A DNA stretch of 61,390 bases from Rheinheimera sp. (GTDB lineage: Bacteria; Pseudomonadota; Gammaproteobacteria; Enterobacterales; Alteromonadaceae): NCBI GenBank assembly GCA_003482455.1, contig DMYW01000026.1, forward strand, positions 1 through 61,390, read 5' to 3'. How positions within the stretch are numbered: position 1 is the first letter of the stretch; each line of letters begins with the position of its first letter. The position numbers and the translations under genes are program-made. Below the pieces are notes generated by a model. That model did not search any database and had not been told where the DNA came from. It saw only the letters and a program-made list of their open reading frames with translations. This document shows, one piece after another, positions 1 through 9,188 of the stretch.

Positions 1-469
1 CCAGTGTTTTCTTCACTTCAAGACGAGAAGCCACAGTTTTTTGACGCATCAGAATCGCTTTTTGGCGGTTTTTCGCATCTGCTAACTTTTCTTGCAGCTG
101 CGCTGTTTCGTCTTGCAACTTCGCGATATGTTGGTCTAACACTTCCATATCTTTTGCGACGGCTTGTGCCTGGTCGGACGCTTTTTGACGCTCAATTAAC
201 GCTGAACGTGCTAAATCTTCGCGCTCTTTGCTAAGAGCCAATTCGGCTTTGCCTTGCCACTCGTTGACTTCGTCTTGCAGACGGCTCACCACGCGTTGCA
301 GCTCTTTTTTCTCTGCAATCGTTTTGGCGGAAGTTGAGCGCACTTCCACTAAGGTGTCTTCCATTTCTTGGATGATCAAGCGGACCATTTTTTCAGGATC
401 TTCCGCTTTATCTAATAAAGCGTTGATGTTTGAGTTGATGATGTCTGAGAAGCGAGAAAAGATACCCAT
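1..469 (-). CDS. pspA: Phage shock protein A, N-terminal part (cut by window edge)
   Basis: About 156 N-terminal residues are visible, read leftward from the ATG at 469. They begin MGIFSRFSDIINSNINALLD, the amphipathic membrane-binding helix typical of PspA/IM30, followed by a long heptad-patterned coiled coil rich in Lys, Glu and Gln. The C-terminal part lies beyond base 1. PspA binds stressed inner membrane, helps keep the proton-motive force, and in resting cells inhibits the activator PspF. A GAGG ribosome site sits 8 bases before the start. The gene is divergent from pspF, and a sigma-54-like element lies about 42 bases upstream of its start, as expected for a PspF-driven operon. Very sure of the family; only length and downstream partners (pspB, pspC) cannot be seen. 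Confidence 0.95.
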   Translation of the reverse strand, partial: MGIFSRFSDIINSNINALLDKAEDPEKMVRLIIQEMEDTLVEVRSTSAKTIAEKKELQRVVSRLQDEVNEWQGKAELALSKEREDLARSALIERQKASDQAQAVAKDMEVLDQHIAKLQDETAQLQEKLADAKNRQKAILMRQKTVASRLEVKKTL

Positions 470-510
470 GATTGTTACCTCAAATTGTCAGTTGGTTCGA
501 GATTTACTAT

Positions 511-527
511 TCAGAATCGATGCCAAC
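511..527 (-). promoter_or_regulatory. Sigma-54-like promoter of pspA
   Basis: On the minus strand the sequence TTGGCATCGATTCTGA occurs: a good -24 element (TTGGCA) and a poor -12 element (CTGA against the usual TTGC), with the correct 10-base gap between GG and the following G. The start site would fall near 499, giving a leader of about 30 bases before the pspA GAGG ribosome site. Psp operons are generally sigma-54/PspF dependent, so position and context support the call; the weak -12 half keeps confidence moderate. Confidence 0.5.
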
Positions 528-651
528 TTCAAAAAATATTTTAAGCTATTGATTTATATTAATTTAATTTAAATTCCAGGTTTGCTAGCTAAGAAGCATT
601 TTTTTAAATACACTAACTATTAGCAAAATTAACCAATAAGTGGCAATCGGA

Positions 652-1740
652 ATGGCAAGAGCGTTTCAACAGGACAACTTAGTCGGTCAATCTAACAGTT
701 TTTTGAACGTTTTGGATCAAGTGTCGCAGATCGCCCCCCTGAACAAACCTGTGCTGATCATTGGTGAGCGCGGCACAGGTAAAGAACTCATTGCCGCGCG
801 TCTGCATTTCTTATCCCAACGCTGGGACCAAAACTATTTAACCCTCAACTGTGCCTCTCTCAATGAAAACCTTTTAGAAAGTGAGCTGTTTGGCCATGAA
901 GCCGGTGCATTTACCGGCGCGAGCAAGCGACATGAAGGGAGATTTGAGCGCGCAAACTTCGGTACCTTATTTCTGGATGAGTTAGCCAACACTCCAGGCT
1001 TGGTGCAAGAGAAGTTGCTGCGGGTCATTGAATACGGCGAATTTGAAAGGGTTGGTGGCTCTCGCCCCATCAAAGTCGATGTACGGCTGATTTGTGCCAC
1101 CAACGAGGACTTACCGGGCATGGCCGAACGCGGCGAGTTCCGGGCCGATTTGCTCGATCGCCTAGCCTTTGACGTGATCACACTGCCACCGATGCGTGAA
1201 CGCCGTGAAGACATCCTGATGTTAGCGGAACACTTCGCGATCAACATGGCGCGTGAGCTGAACTTTGAGCTGTTTAGCGGCTTCTCAGAAAAAGCCAAGC
1301 GAGCCTTACTTGATTATGACTGGCCAGGTAACGTGCGTGAATTAAAAAACGTGGTTGAACGCAGTGTCTATCGCACGAATAATCCATATGTGCCGGTTCA
1401 TGACATTTTGTTTGACCCATTCGAATCGCCTTACAGACCTAAAGCGAGAGTTCGCACGCACGACCGAGTGGCATCTGTGGTGCCTGTGAGTGTGAACGCA
1501 GAACCCAGCTTTGTACCAACAGCTACACCGATATCACAGGTCACAGCACAAACACCGGTTTCTCCGCAGTTCCCTTGTGACTTCACCCAATTATCGGAAC
1601 AATTTGAAATTCAGATGATCAAGGATGCGCTGGCTGCTTGCCAGTTTAACCAGAAAAAAACTGCAGATGCCCTTAATCTCACGTATCATCAGCTGCGTGG
1701 ATATATGAAAAAATACAAACTCTTAGACAGTCAACAATGA
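652..1740 (+). CDS. pspF: Psp operon transcriptional activator PspF
   Basis: This is a sigma-54 enhancer-binding protein without a receiver domain. The AAA+ domain starts almost at the N-terminus: Walker A GERGTGKE, the sigma-54 contact loop GAFTGA, Walker B TLFLDE and the arginine-finger region follow in the normal order. A linker of about 60 residues (longer than in E. coli, rich in Thr/Pro/Val) leads to a Fis-type helix-turn-helix at the C-terminus (FNQKKTADALNLTYHQL). I chose the ATG at 652, which gives 362 residues and a start like that of other PspF proteins; a GTG at 640 is also in frame and neither has a clear ribosome site. The stop overlaps the sapA start (ATGA), so pspF and sap are probably co-transcribed. 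Confidence 0.93.
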   Translation: MARAFQQDNLVGQSNSFLNVLDQVSQIAPLNKPVLIIGERGTGKELIAARLHFLSQRWDQNYLTLNCASLNENLLESELFGHEAGAFTGASKRHEGRFERANFGTLFLDELANTPGLVQEKLLRVIEYGEFERVGGSRPIKVDVRLICATNEDLPGMAERGEFRADLLDRLAFDVITLPPMRERREDILMLAEHFAINMARELNFELFSGFSEKAKRALLDYDWPGNVRELKNVVERSVYRTNNPYVPVHDILFDPFESPYRPKARVRTHDRVASVVPVSVNAEPSFVPTATPISQVTAQTPVSPQFPCDFTQLSEQFEIQMIKDALAACQFNQKKTADALNLTYHQLRGYMKKYKLLDSQQ

Positions 1741-3350
1741 AAAATTGGCTTTTAGGCGCGACCAGCATCGCATTAGCTGGGTTGCTCGCAGGCTGCAATC
1801 CCCCAGAACTGAGTTCAACAACGGTCGACGGGATCGTCTATTGCGCGGAAGGATCTCCCGAAGTATTTAACCCGCAATTAGTTACATCTGGCACCACGAT
1901 CGATGCGATTAGTCAGCATCTGTATGACAGATTAATTGATATCGACCCGGCATCTGGTCGTTTAGTGCCGTCATTAGCTAGTCAATGGACTGTCTCGGAC
2001 GATGGCTTGACCTACAGGTTTACCCTGCGCAACAGTGTGGCTTTTCATCACACCAGCTATTTCAAACCTAGCCGGTTTTTAAACGCAACAGACGTAGAGT
2101 TTACGTTCAATCGGGTGCTTGATAAGTCCAATCCATTTCATTTTGTTGCAACTGAATACCCCTATTTTGCCAGTGTCGGTTGGCAAAGCTTGGTTGCGAA
2201 AGTCACAGCAGTCGATCCTGAGCATGTGGAATTCGTGCTTAATCAGCCTGATAGCAGTTTCTTGTCCACGCTCGCTACCGATTTTTCTGCGATCCTGTCC
2301 GCCGAGTATGCTCAGCAGTTACAGCAGCAGAAACAAGAGCCCAAACTTGATGAATTGCCTGTCGGCACGGGGCCATTTAAGTTTCGTGAATACCAAAAAG
2401 ATGTGTTGATTCGTTACTACCAACATGAAGATTATTGGCGCAAAGCTGTAAAACCTCAGCAATTGGTGATCGACATAGTCCCGGATAACACCAAGCGGCT
2501 AGCCAAGTTGTTAACTCATGAATGTGATGTAGCGCCAATTCCACGCATGGCCGAGTTATCCATGCTGTCACACAGCACAGATTTTCATATTGATGAACAA
2601 ACCGCGATGAACGTTGGATATTGGGCCTTTAATACGCAAAAACCGCCGTTTAATGACAGCCGTGTCCGCCGCGCGTTAGCGCATGCAATCAATCGTCAAA
2701 ACATTCTGCAAGCTGTGTATTTTGGCCAAGCTGTGGCTGCACAATCCGTTTTACCGCCAAACTCTTGGGCGTACAACGACAAGGTGCAAGCGCCAGCCTA
2801 TGATCCAGAAACAGCCAAAGAACTGCTCGCGGCGGCTGGCTATCCAAAAGGCTTTAGCATGGATATTTGGGCTATGCCGGTGCAGCGGAATTACAACCCT
2901 AATGCGCAAAAAATGGCAGAACTCATTCAAGCAGATTTAGCCCAAGTGGGTATCCGAGCTCGGATCATCTCTTATGAATGGAACACCTTTCGCCGCAAGC
3001 TAAAAGACTTCGAGCATGACTCAGTCCTGATCGGATGGTCTGCCGATAATGCCGACCCAGACAACTTCTTTCGTCCCCTGTTTAGTTGTGCTGCAGCGCA
3101 AAGCGGCAGTAACCGAGCCAATTGGTGTGATCCCACCTTTGACCAGTTTATTAGCAACGCAGTATTAACTACCCAAATGGAACAAAGACGCAGTTTCTAT
3201 TTAGCTGCCCAACAATATTTGATTGAACAAATGCCATTGCTGCCAATTGCTCACTCAAAACGCTTTTTAGTGCATGGGCAAAATATCGAAGGCATAGAAA
3301 CCAATCCTTATGGCGGTATCAACTTCGCGCGGGCGGAGAAACGACCATGA
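1737..3350 (+). CDS. sapA: SapA-type periplasmic peptide-binding lipoprotein
   Basis: A family-5 extracellular solute-binding protein (537 residues) for an ABC importer linked in enterobacteria to antimicrobial-peptide resistance and to putrescine and potassium handling. The first 20 residues form a lipoprotein signal ending in the lipobox LLAGC, so the mature protein should be anchored to a membrane by Cys20; E. coli SapA has an ordinary signal peptide, so this anchoring differs. The central region has the typical SBP_bac_5 course (DRLIDIDPASGRLVPSLA, then DGLTYRFTLR, and later the YDPETAKELLAAAGYP stretch). The start ATG overlaps the pspF stop and the stop overlaps the sapB start. The substrate cannot be read from sequence; assignment rests on family plus full sapABCDF synteny. 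Confidence 0.9.
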   Translation: MKNWLLGATSIALAGLLAGCNPPELSSTTVDGIVYCAEGSPEVFNPQLVTSGTTIDAISQHLYDRLIDIDPASGRLVPSLASQWTVSDDGLTYRFTLRNSVAFHHTSYFKPSRFLNATDVEFTFNRVLDKSNPFHFVATEYPYFASVGWQSLVAKVTAVDPEHVEFVLNQPDSSFLSTLATDFSAILSAEYAQQLQQQKQEPKLDELPVGTGPFKFREYQKDVLIRYYQHEDYWRKAVKPQQLVIDIVPDNTKRLAKLLTHECDVAPIPRMAELSMLSHSTDFHIDEQTAMNVGYWAFNTQKPPFNDSRVRRALAHAINRQNILQAVYFGQAVAAQSVLPPNSWAYNDKVQAPAYDPETAKELLAAAGYPKGFSMDIWAMPVQRNYNPNAQKMAELIQADLAQVGIRARIISYEWNTFRRKLKDFEHDSVLIGWSADNADPDNFFRPLFSCAAAQSGSNRANWCDPTFDQFISNAVLTTQMEQRRSFYLAAQQYLIEQMPLLPIAHSKRFLVHGQNIEGIETNPYGGINFARAEKRP

Positions 3351-4369
3351 TTATCCGGTATTTGTTACGTCGTTTATTTCTTTTGTCATTTGTGTTTGTT
3401 GCCGCGACTTGTTTTACTTTCAGTTTGAATTACTTCTACCCGGGCGATTTGCTGACAAATTTTTCTGGGATCCAGCAAATTGACGATGCGCAACGCCAAA
3501 CACTTGCCGCTTCGATGGGCTTGGAACAATCCGTCGTTCAGCAATACATTTTGTATGTGCAGCGGCTGGTGGCTGGTAACTGGGGCTTGTCATTTGCAAC
3601 GCAGCAGCCGGTGATCGGTGAAGTACAAACTGTATTACCTGCAACGCTTGAGTTAGCAGCCTACGCCTTATTGGTTTCGCTAGTAATTGGTATCCCGCTG
3701 GGTCTGTTGGCTGCAATCAAACACGAATCATGGTTTGAGCGCACTGTCTCCACTCTATCTAGCATTGGCTATTCGCTACCCGTCTTTTGGTGGGCTTTGT
3801 TGCTCATCATGCTGTTTTCGCTGCATTGGGGTTTGTTACCTACGTCAGGTCGTTTAAGTGTGTTGTATGAGATCCCACAAGTGACTGGATTTATGTTGCT
3901 GGATATTTTGTTAGCTCCAGTTCCTTACCAAACTGAAGCGCTGCGCGATGCCATTCGGCATTTAGCCTTGCCGACACTAATCTTAGCGACTTACCCAACA
4001 ACCGTAATGATCCGTTTTGTGCGCGACTCGATGCTGGAAGTGCTCGCGCAGAATTATGTAAAAACAGCGCGCGCTAAAGGACTTAGTCGCTCGCAAGTGC
4101 TCTATCACCATGGTTTGCGTAACGCACTTTTACCAGTCACCCATCAAGTTGGTTTGCAATTTAGTACGTTAATCACCTTGGCGATGATGACCGAGGTTAT
4201 TTTCTCATGGCCCGGTATTGGGCAATGGCTAATCAGCAGTATTTACCAACGTAACTTCACAGCGATTCAGGCTGGCGTTTTGGTGATATCAAGTGTTGTT
4301 GTTGCGGTAAATATGTTCACAGAAATCCTGCATACCCTGCTCAATCCATTGGCGAGGAAAGACGCATGA
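3347..4369 (+). CDS. sapB: SapB ABC-transporter permease
   Basis: Inner-membrane permease of the DppB/OppB class, 340 residues. It begins MIIRYLLRRLFLLSF, a cytoplasmic positive patch followed by the first membrane helix, then a periplasmic loop and about five further helices. The cytoplasmic EAA loop that docks to the ATPases is visible in the second half (NYVKTARAKGLSRSQVLYHH). It pairs with SapC to form the channel for substrate handed over by SapA. The ATG overlaps the sapA stop and the stop overlaps sapC, so the subunits are translationally coupled. Confidence 0.92.
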   Translation: MIIRYLLRRLFLLSFVFVAATCFTFSLNYFYPGDLLTNFSGIQQIDDAQRQTLAASMGLEQSVVQQYILYVQRLVAGNWGLSFATQQPVIGEVQTVLPATLELAAYALLVSLVIGIPLGLLAAIKHESWFERTVSTLSSIGYSLPVFWWALLLIMLFSLHWGLLPTSGRLSVLYEIPQVTGFMLLDILLAPVPYQTEALRDAIRHLALPTLILATYPTTVMIRFVRDSMLEVLAQNYVKTARAKGLSRSQVLYHHGLRNALLPVTHQVGLQFSTLITLAMMTEVIFSWPGIGQWLISSIYQRNFTAIQAGVLVISSVVVAVNMFTEILHTLLNPLARKDA

Positions 4370-5265
4370 ACGTGAAAAAACTTCGCCTGTATTACGAGGA
4401 AAACAACCGACGACCACTTACCCTGCTGTGGAAGCATTTCGTCAATCAACACTTTTCTGTTGCTGCGCTAATCACTCTCAGTGTGGTGTTTGTCATCGCG
4501 ATTCTGGCGCCTGTGTTAACGCCACACTCGCCCTACTTACAAAATTCTGAACTATTGCTTATGCCACCGTCTTGGCAAAACAATGGTTTAGTGACGTATC
4601 CACTTGGCACTGATGACTTAGGAAGAGACCAACTTTCACGACTGATGCTAGGTGCCAGTTATACCTTTGGTATGGCCTTGCTGACGACCTTGTTGGCGAT
4701 GTTGTTGGGATTGGTGCTCGGCGCCCTAGCAGGGATGAGCTCTGGCGTAAAATCCAGTATTTTTAATCACTTATTAGATTTGGCGCTAACAATCCCTTCA
4801 TTACTTCTAGCGATTGTCATTGTCGCAGTATTAGGCCCCGGCTTAGTCAATACGGTGTGGGCGGTAACGTTTGCGTTGTTGCCGCATTTTGTCCATGGCA
4901 CACGTGATGCGATATCTAAACAACTCAAGCAAGACTATGTGCTGGCTTATCGGTTAGATGGTGCAAATGACTGGCAAATCTTGCGATCCGTGGTTCTCCC
5001 CAATTTATGGGAATCGATAACCTTGTTGTTTACCATGGCTTTTTCGACGGCAATTTTAGATATTGCGGCGATGGGCTTTTTAGGCCTTGGTGCACAAGCG
5101 CCTACGCCTGAATGGGGCACTATGGTAGCGGATGCCTTGGATTCGATCTATTTAGCGCCTTGGTGTGTTGCCCTGCCCGGCTTTCTGATCTTTGTCACAG
5201 TGCTATCGATTAACTTAGTCGGTGATGGCTTGCGTGTTGCTATGCAAAAACGGCGGGAAAACTAA
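4366..5265 (+). CDS. sapC: SapC ABC-transporter permease
   Basis: Second permease subunit, DppC/OppC class, 299 residues. A cytoplasmic N-terminal stretch of about 30 residues precedes the first helix; the family marker YPLGTDDLGRDQLSRLMLGA occurs after it, and the EAA docking loop (YVLAYRLDGANDWQILRSV) lies in the second half. Five to six membrane helices are apparent. It starts within the sapB stop and its stop overlaps the first base of sapD (TAATG). Confidence 0.92.
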   Translation: MNVKKLRLYYEENNRRPLTLLWKHFVNQHFSVAALITLSVVFVIAILAPVLTPHSPYLQNSELLLMPPSWQNNGLVTYPLGTDDLGRDQLSRLMLGASYTFGMALLTTLLAMLLGLVLGALAGMSSGVKSSIFNHLLDLALTIPSLLLAIVIVAVLGPGLVNTVWAVTFALLPHFVHGTRDAISKQLKQDYVLAYRLDGANDWQILRSVVLPNLWESITLLFTMAFSTAILDIAAMGFLGLGAQAPTPEWGTMVADALDSIYLAPWCVALPGFLIFVTVLSINLVGDGLRVAMQKRREN

Positions 5266-6263
5266 TGCAGTTGTTAGATATTCGCAATTTATCGCTGGAA
5301 CTTGCTACACCCGAAGGTCTGATTTGTGCGGTCGATCGGGTTAACTTGTTGATCCGGGAAGGTGAAGTTCGCGGCTTAGTGGGCGAATCTGGTTCTGGTA
5401 AAAGCCTGATTGCAAAAGCAATTATGGGCGTATTAAACAATCGATGGCATGTAAAAGCCGACCGCTTTAGTTGGAACGGCCAAGATTTGTTACGGTTGCC
5501 CTACGAAGAGCAACGCCGCATCATCAGCCGTGATGTCGCCATGATTTATCAAGAGCCCAGCCGTAGCATGGATCCAACAGCTCCGGTCGGCGAGCAAATT
5601 ATGGAGTCAATTCCAGACCATGTCATACAAGGTGTCAGTTGGTGGCAACGCGGTTACTTCCGTAAAGCTCGGGCCAAGGCGCTGCTGCATAAAGTAGGGA
5701 TCAAAGACCATCTAACCGTTTGGAATAGCTACCCTTATCAGCTATCCGAAGGTATCTGCCAAAAAATCTCAATTGCCATGGCCATCGCCAAAGACCCAAA
5801 GCTGTTAATCGCCGATGAACCGACCACAGCTCTGGAATCAACCACTCAAGCCCAGTTATTTCGGTTACTTGCCAGTTTGAATCAACTGAAAGGCATGTCG
5901 ATTTTGCTAATTAGCCACGAGCTGGAAACTGTCGCCAGAATCACCGATACAATTAGTGTCTTGTATTGCGGTCAGTTGGTGGAAGCTGGTGAAACCGCCA
6001 CACTTTTGAAACGACCACGTCACCCCTATACAGACGCACTGATAAAAAGTGTACCGGAATTCCAACCCGATTTGGCGTTTAAACAACAACTGTATGCGCT
6101 GCCTGGGTCAATCCCAACTCTGCAACATTTGCCGATCGGTTGTCGCCTTGGGCCGCGCTGCCCCAATGCTCGGCGCGAGTGCGTCCGTACACCGCAACTC
6201 GAAAAGCAACAAAATCACTATTTTAGTTGCCACTTCCCGCTGAATAGGAGTGACGATGAATAA
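5265..6263 (+). CDS. sapD: SapD ABC-transporter ATPase
   Basis: Oligopeptide-type ABC ATPase, 332 residues. Walker A is GESGSGKS, the Q-loop region reads AMIYQEPSRSMDP, Walker B is LLIADEPT and the switch His follows in LISHE. The signature is LSEGICQK rather than LSGGQ; enterobacterial SapD also has a degenerate LTEGE-type signature, so this is a family trait. The C-terminal extension carries the oligopeptide-transporter Cys cluster (CRLGPRCPNARREC), which in relatives can bind an iron-sulfur cluster. In enterobacteria SapD also affects Trk potassium uptake. It overlaps sapC by one base and sapF by eight. Confidence 0.92.
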   Translation: MQLLDIRNLSLELATPEGLICAVDRVNLLIREGEVRGLVGESGSGKSLIAKAIMGVLNNRWHVKADRFSWNGQDLLRLPYEEQRRIISRDVAMIYQEPSRSMDPTAPVGEQIMESIPDHVIQGVSWWQRGYFRKARAKALLHKVGIKDHLTVWNSYPYQLSEGICQKISIAMAIAKDPKLLIADEPTTALESTTQAQLFRLLASLNQLKGMSILLISHELETVARITDTISVLYCGQLVEAGETATLLKRPRHPYTDALIKSVPEFQPDLAFKQQLYALPGSIPTLQHLPIGCRLGPRCPNARRECVRTPQLEKQQNHYFSCHFPLNRSDDE

Positions 6264-7023
6264 CCTGCTAGACGTCAAAAACCTGTTCAAAACCTACCAA
6301 AAGTCGACCGGTTTGTTTAGTCACAAGAAAATTGAAGCGCTTAAGGACATCAGTTTTCATCTCAAAGCCGGAGAGACCTTGGCGCTGTTAGGTGAAACCG
6401 GTTCGGGAAAAAGTACTGTTGCAAAGATATTGGTCGGGATCGAACGGCCGGACAGTGGTGAGATCCAATTTGATGGCCTTAAAATCGATTGTTGCGATCA
6501 CAACGCGACCAACCGCCGCATCCGTTACATCTTCCAAGAAGCAGCTCGCAGCTTGAATCCAAATCAGAAAATCGCTGATATTTTGCATGCCGTGTTGCGC
6601 TATTCGACCACGATGGACAATGAACAGCGGCAGCAAAAAATCGCTGAGACATTATTGTTGCTTGGCTTGCTGCCCGAACACGCTAACTATTACCCACACA
6701 TGTTTTCTGGGGGACAATTGCAACGAGTTGCCTTGGCTCGAGCTTTGATCCTTGATCCAAAAGTATTGATATTAGACGAAGCGTTGACCGCGCTTGACCC
6801 CTCGTTACGCGCACAAATCGTCAACTTGCTGTTAGAACTGCAACAAAGTACAGGCTTATCTTACATCCTTATTACCAACCAGCTTCGGTTAGTTCGGCAT
6901 ATGGCAGATCAAACCATGGTCATGTACCAAGGGCGAGCATTGGACTACGCACCGACGCAGCAGGTTTTTAAAGCTCCAGAACACGATTACACCAAAAAGC
7001 TGTTGGCAAGCTCACCCAGTTAG
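6256..7023 (+). CDS. sapF: SapF ABC-transporter ATPase
   Basis: Second ATPase of the Sap importer, 255 residues. Walker A GETGSGKS, signature FSGGQLQRVALARAL and Walker B VLILDEAL are all in place, so here the signature is canonical, in contrast to SapD. The ATG at 6256 was chosen because AGGAG lies at 6246-6250 with a five-base spacer; a GTG at 6250 is in frame but sits on that ribosome site. The start overlaps the end of sapD. It is the last gene of the pspF-sap unit, followed within 20 bases by a strong terminator. Confidence 0.92.
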   Translation: MNNLLDVKNLFKTYQKSTGLFSHKKIEALKDISFHLKAGETLALLGETGSGKSTVAKILVGIERPDSGEIQFDGLKIDCCDHNATNRRIRYIFQEAARSLNPNQKIADILHAVLRYSTTMDNEQRQQKIAETLLLLGLLPEHANYYPHMFSGGQLQRVALARALILDPKVLILDEALTALDPSLRAQIVNLLLELQQSTGLSYILITNQLRLVRHMADQTMVMYQGRALDYAPTQQVFKAPEHDYTKKLLASSPS

Positions 7024-7041
7024 CCATTTCGATGCTGCAAG

Positions 7042-7075
7042 CAAAAAAAAAGCCCGCAACTGCGGGCTTTCTTTC
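7042..7075. terminator. Bidirectional intrinsic terminator between sapF and ppiD
   Basis: The stem AGCCCGC / GCGGGCT (7 bp, AACT loop, 7051-7068) is preceded by an A-run and followed by a T-rich tract. It can end the plus-strand sap transcript and the minus-strand ppiD transcript, which converge here. Confidence 0.85.
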
Positions 7076-7086
7076 ATCAACAATGC

Positions 7087-8994
7087 TTATTCGGTTGGTG
7101 TTTCCGTCATTGGCATCATTTCGATTTTCGCTTGATCACGCAGTGACTTCACAATAGCTTGATAACGAACTTGACCGAGTTGTTGCGCTAACGCGTACAG
7201 CTCTTCGTCAGAAGCTTCTTTAGCTGGTGGCACTGGTGTTACTTTTTGTAGAGCAATCACCGCACTGTCACCGGTAGTTTGGCGTGCAATTGCCACGCTC
7301 GGTTTATCCGTCGGATGTGGCATTTCAAATACTTTCGTCCGAATGTTCGCATCCAATTCACCGCTAAAACGCGCTTGGGCTTTTTGCTGTTGAACCGAAT
7401 AACCAGCAGCTGCAGCCAATTCTTGCAGCGACTTGCCCGCTTGAACTTCAGTCTGCATTGCATTCGCTGCCGCTTCAGCCAATACCGCGCTTTGTTCTGC
7501 GACATAAGCCACTTCTACGTCAGTTTTAACATCGGCAAATGGACGAACTTGCGCCTTTTTGTGCTCAGCGATACGAGCGACAACCACATGATTGTCACCT
7601 AAATCAATCACTTCGCTATTTGTTGTGCTATCAACAAAACCTTCGTTGAATACAACATCCAGCAGCTTTGGTTGATTCACTTCAGCAGGCGCGTTGTTGC
7701 GAGCAAACAAACCAGTTGTCTTCACTGTTGCGCCCACTGCTTTCGCTGCATCATCTAAGCTGTCAGCCACTTCAAACGACACTTCACCAAGTTTTTGCTG
7801 CAGGTCGATGAACTTCTCGTGTGCTTTTTCAGACTTCAATGTCGCGATGATTTCATCTTTTGCTGCTTCAAATGGCTTTTGTTGTGGCGCCACTAGTTCA
7901 GTTAACTTGATGATATGGTAACCAAACGATGTTTTAACCACGCCAGACACATCACCTACTTTGGCAAGTTCATAAGCGGCTTTTTCAAACTCTGGTTCAA
8001 ATTTGCCTGGCGCGACAAATTCTAAGTCACCACCGTTTTCCGCAGAAAATGTATCGGCGGAATTCGTCTTTGCGAGCTCGGCGAAGTCAGCGCCTTGATT
8101 AAGCTGAGCCAACAAGGCTTCTGCTTTGGCTTTAACTTCAGGGTTTTCTTCGGCTGACTCTAACAAGATATGCGAAACGCGACGACCTTCTTCTGTCTTG
8201 TAACGCGCAGTGTTTGCGTCGTAATAGCTTTTGGCATCATCGTCAGAAACCACAATGCCCGCGGCTAAATCAGCGCCTTTTAGCTCAACATACTGCAGCG
8301 CAATTTGCTCTGGCGTCTCATACTTGGTTTGGTTGATCTGGTAGTAATCTTGCAGCTTCTGTTCAGACTTATCGACCTTCGCCGCAAAATCAGCCGCTTT
8401 AATCGTGACATAATCAAAATCACGCGTTTGCTGCTGCAGGGTAATTAACGTCGCCATTTCGCCAGGTAATGCGAATTCAGACAACGACATGCCCAACAAG
8501 TACTGATTCTTTTGCATGTCACTGCGCAGCATCTCTGCCAGTTGGTCAGCCGTTAAATTATTTTGACGCAACACAGATTCATACAGAGTTTGGTCAAACT
8601 TGCCGTCTGTTTGAAACTGCGGCATTTTGACAATGTAATCTTTGATGGCTTGTTCACTGATCGCCATCTTTAACTCTTTGGCGTGCTGTGCAAACAAGGT
8701 CTCATCAACGAGACTGTTTACAACCTGCAAACGCAAGTTGTTCATGTAATTTTTGTCGGCAGACAACGCATCAAACATCTCACCGTATTGCTGTTGCATA
8801 CGGTTACGTGCGTTTTGGAACTGCTGTTCGAACTTGTTTCGCGTGATCTTCTCACCGTTTACCACGGCTACTGAATCACTCGCGCTGCTGCTGAAATAAC
8901 TGCTAACGCCTGAAATTGCAAACGTCAACACTACGAAGCCGAGGATACCTTTGGCGATGGCGCCCTGCGACCCTTCTCTGATTTTATCTAACAT
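7087..8994 (-). CDS. ppiD: Periplasmic folding chaperone PpiD (SurA/parvulin family)
   Basis: A 635-residue inner-membrane-anchored chaperone that meets proteins leaving the Sec translocon on the periplasmic side. The N-terminus is cytoplasmic (MLDKIREGSQGAIAK), followed by one membrane helix around residues 16-35 and a SurA_N-like helical region with the marker VVNGEKITRNKFEQQFQNA. The parvulin domain sits near residues 265-365 (GRRVSHILL through SFGYHIIKL), then a second degenerate SurA-like part. In E. coli PpiD the parvulin domain is inactive; whether this one has activity cannot be judged by eye. It follows hupB on the same strand, separated by a terminator hairpin, the usual lon-hupB-ppiD order. 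Confidence 0.95.
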   Translation of the reverse strand: MLDKIREGSQGAIAKGILGFVVLTFAISGVSSYFSSSASDSVAVVNGEKITRNKFEQQFQNARNRMQQQYGEMFDALSADKNYMNNLRLQVVNSLVDETLFAQHAKELKMAISEQAIKDYIVKMPQFQTDGKFDQTLYESVLRQNNLTADQLAEMLRSDMQKNQYLLGMSLSEFALPGEMATLITLQQQTRDFDYVTIKAADFAAKVDKSEQKLQDYYQINQTKYETPEQIALQYVELKGADLAAGIVVSDDDAKSYYDANTARYKTEEGRRVSHILLESAEENPEVKAKAEALLAQLNQGADFAELAKTNSADTFSAENGGDLEFVAPGKFEPEFEKAAYELAKVGDVSGVVKTSFGYHIIKLTELVAPQQKPFEAAKDEIIATLKSEKAHEKFIDLQQKLGEVSFEVADSLDDAAKAVGATVKTTGLFARNNAPAEVNQPKLLDVVFNEGFVDSTTNSEVIDLGDNHVVVARIAEHKKAQVRPFADVKTDVEVAYVAEQSAVLAEAAANAMQTEVQAGKSLQELAAAAGYSVQQQKAQARFSGELDANIRTKVFEMPHPTDKPSVAIARQTTGDSAVIALQKVTPVPPAKEASDEELYALAQQLGQVRYQAIVKSLRDQAKIEMMPMTETPTE

Positions 8995-9044
8995 GCTTGA
9001 TAATTCTCTTTCACTGCCATGGCTGGCACTACATCGGCTGGCTT

Positions 9045-9080
9045 AAAAAAAAAGCGCATCTTATCAGATGCGCCTTTTTT
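9045..9080 (-). terminator. Intrinsic terminator after hupB
   Basis: GCGCATCT-TATC-AGATGCGC forms an 8-bp stem at 9054-9073, with a run of A on the left that becomes a U-tract for leftward transcripts (and T-rich sequence on the right for rightward ones). It lies 109 bases past the hupB stop and about 50 bases before ppiD, so ppiD needs its own promoter or read-through. Confidence 0.85.
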
Positions 9081-9188
9081 CTAGAAGCTTTGACGAGCAG
9101 TAACAATGTTTTATCAGGTTTGACTAACTTACACTGCACAGCTCTACCCGAGCCTGAACATCTCACCCGGCGCGCCGGACAAACGCTC

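Noticed and set aside
834..1298. Open frame on the minus strand inside pspF
   Set aside because: Antisense to a clear PspF; Ser/Arg-rich composition typical of a shadow frame.
9081..9188. Possible tRNA in the hupB-ppiD gap
   Set aside because: No cloverleaf arms, no TTC-containing T-loop or acceptor pairing on either strand.
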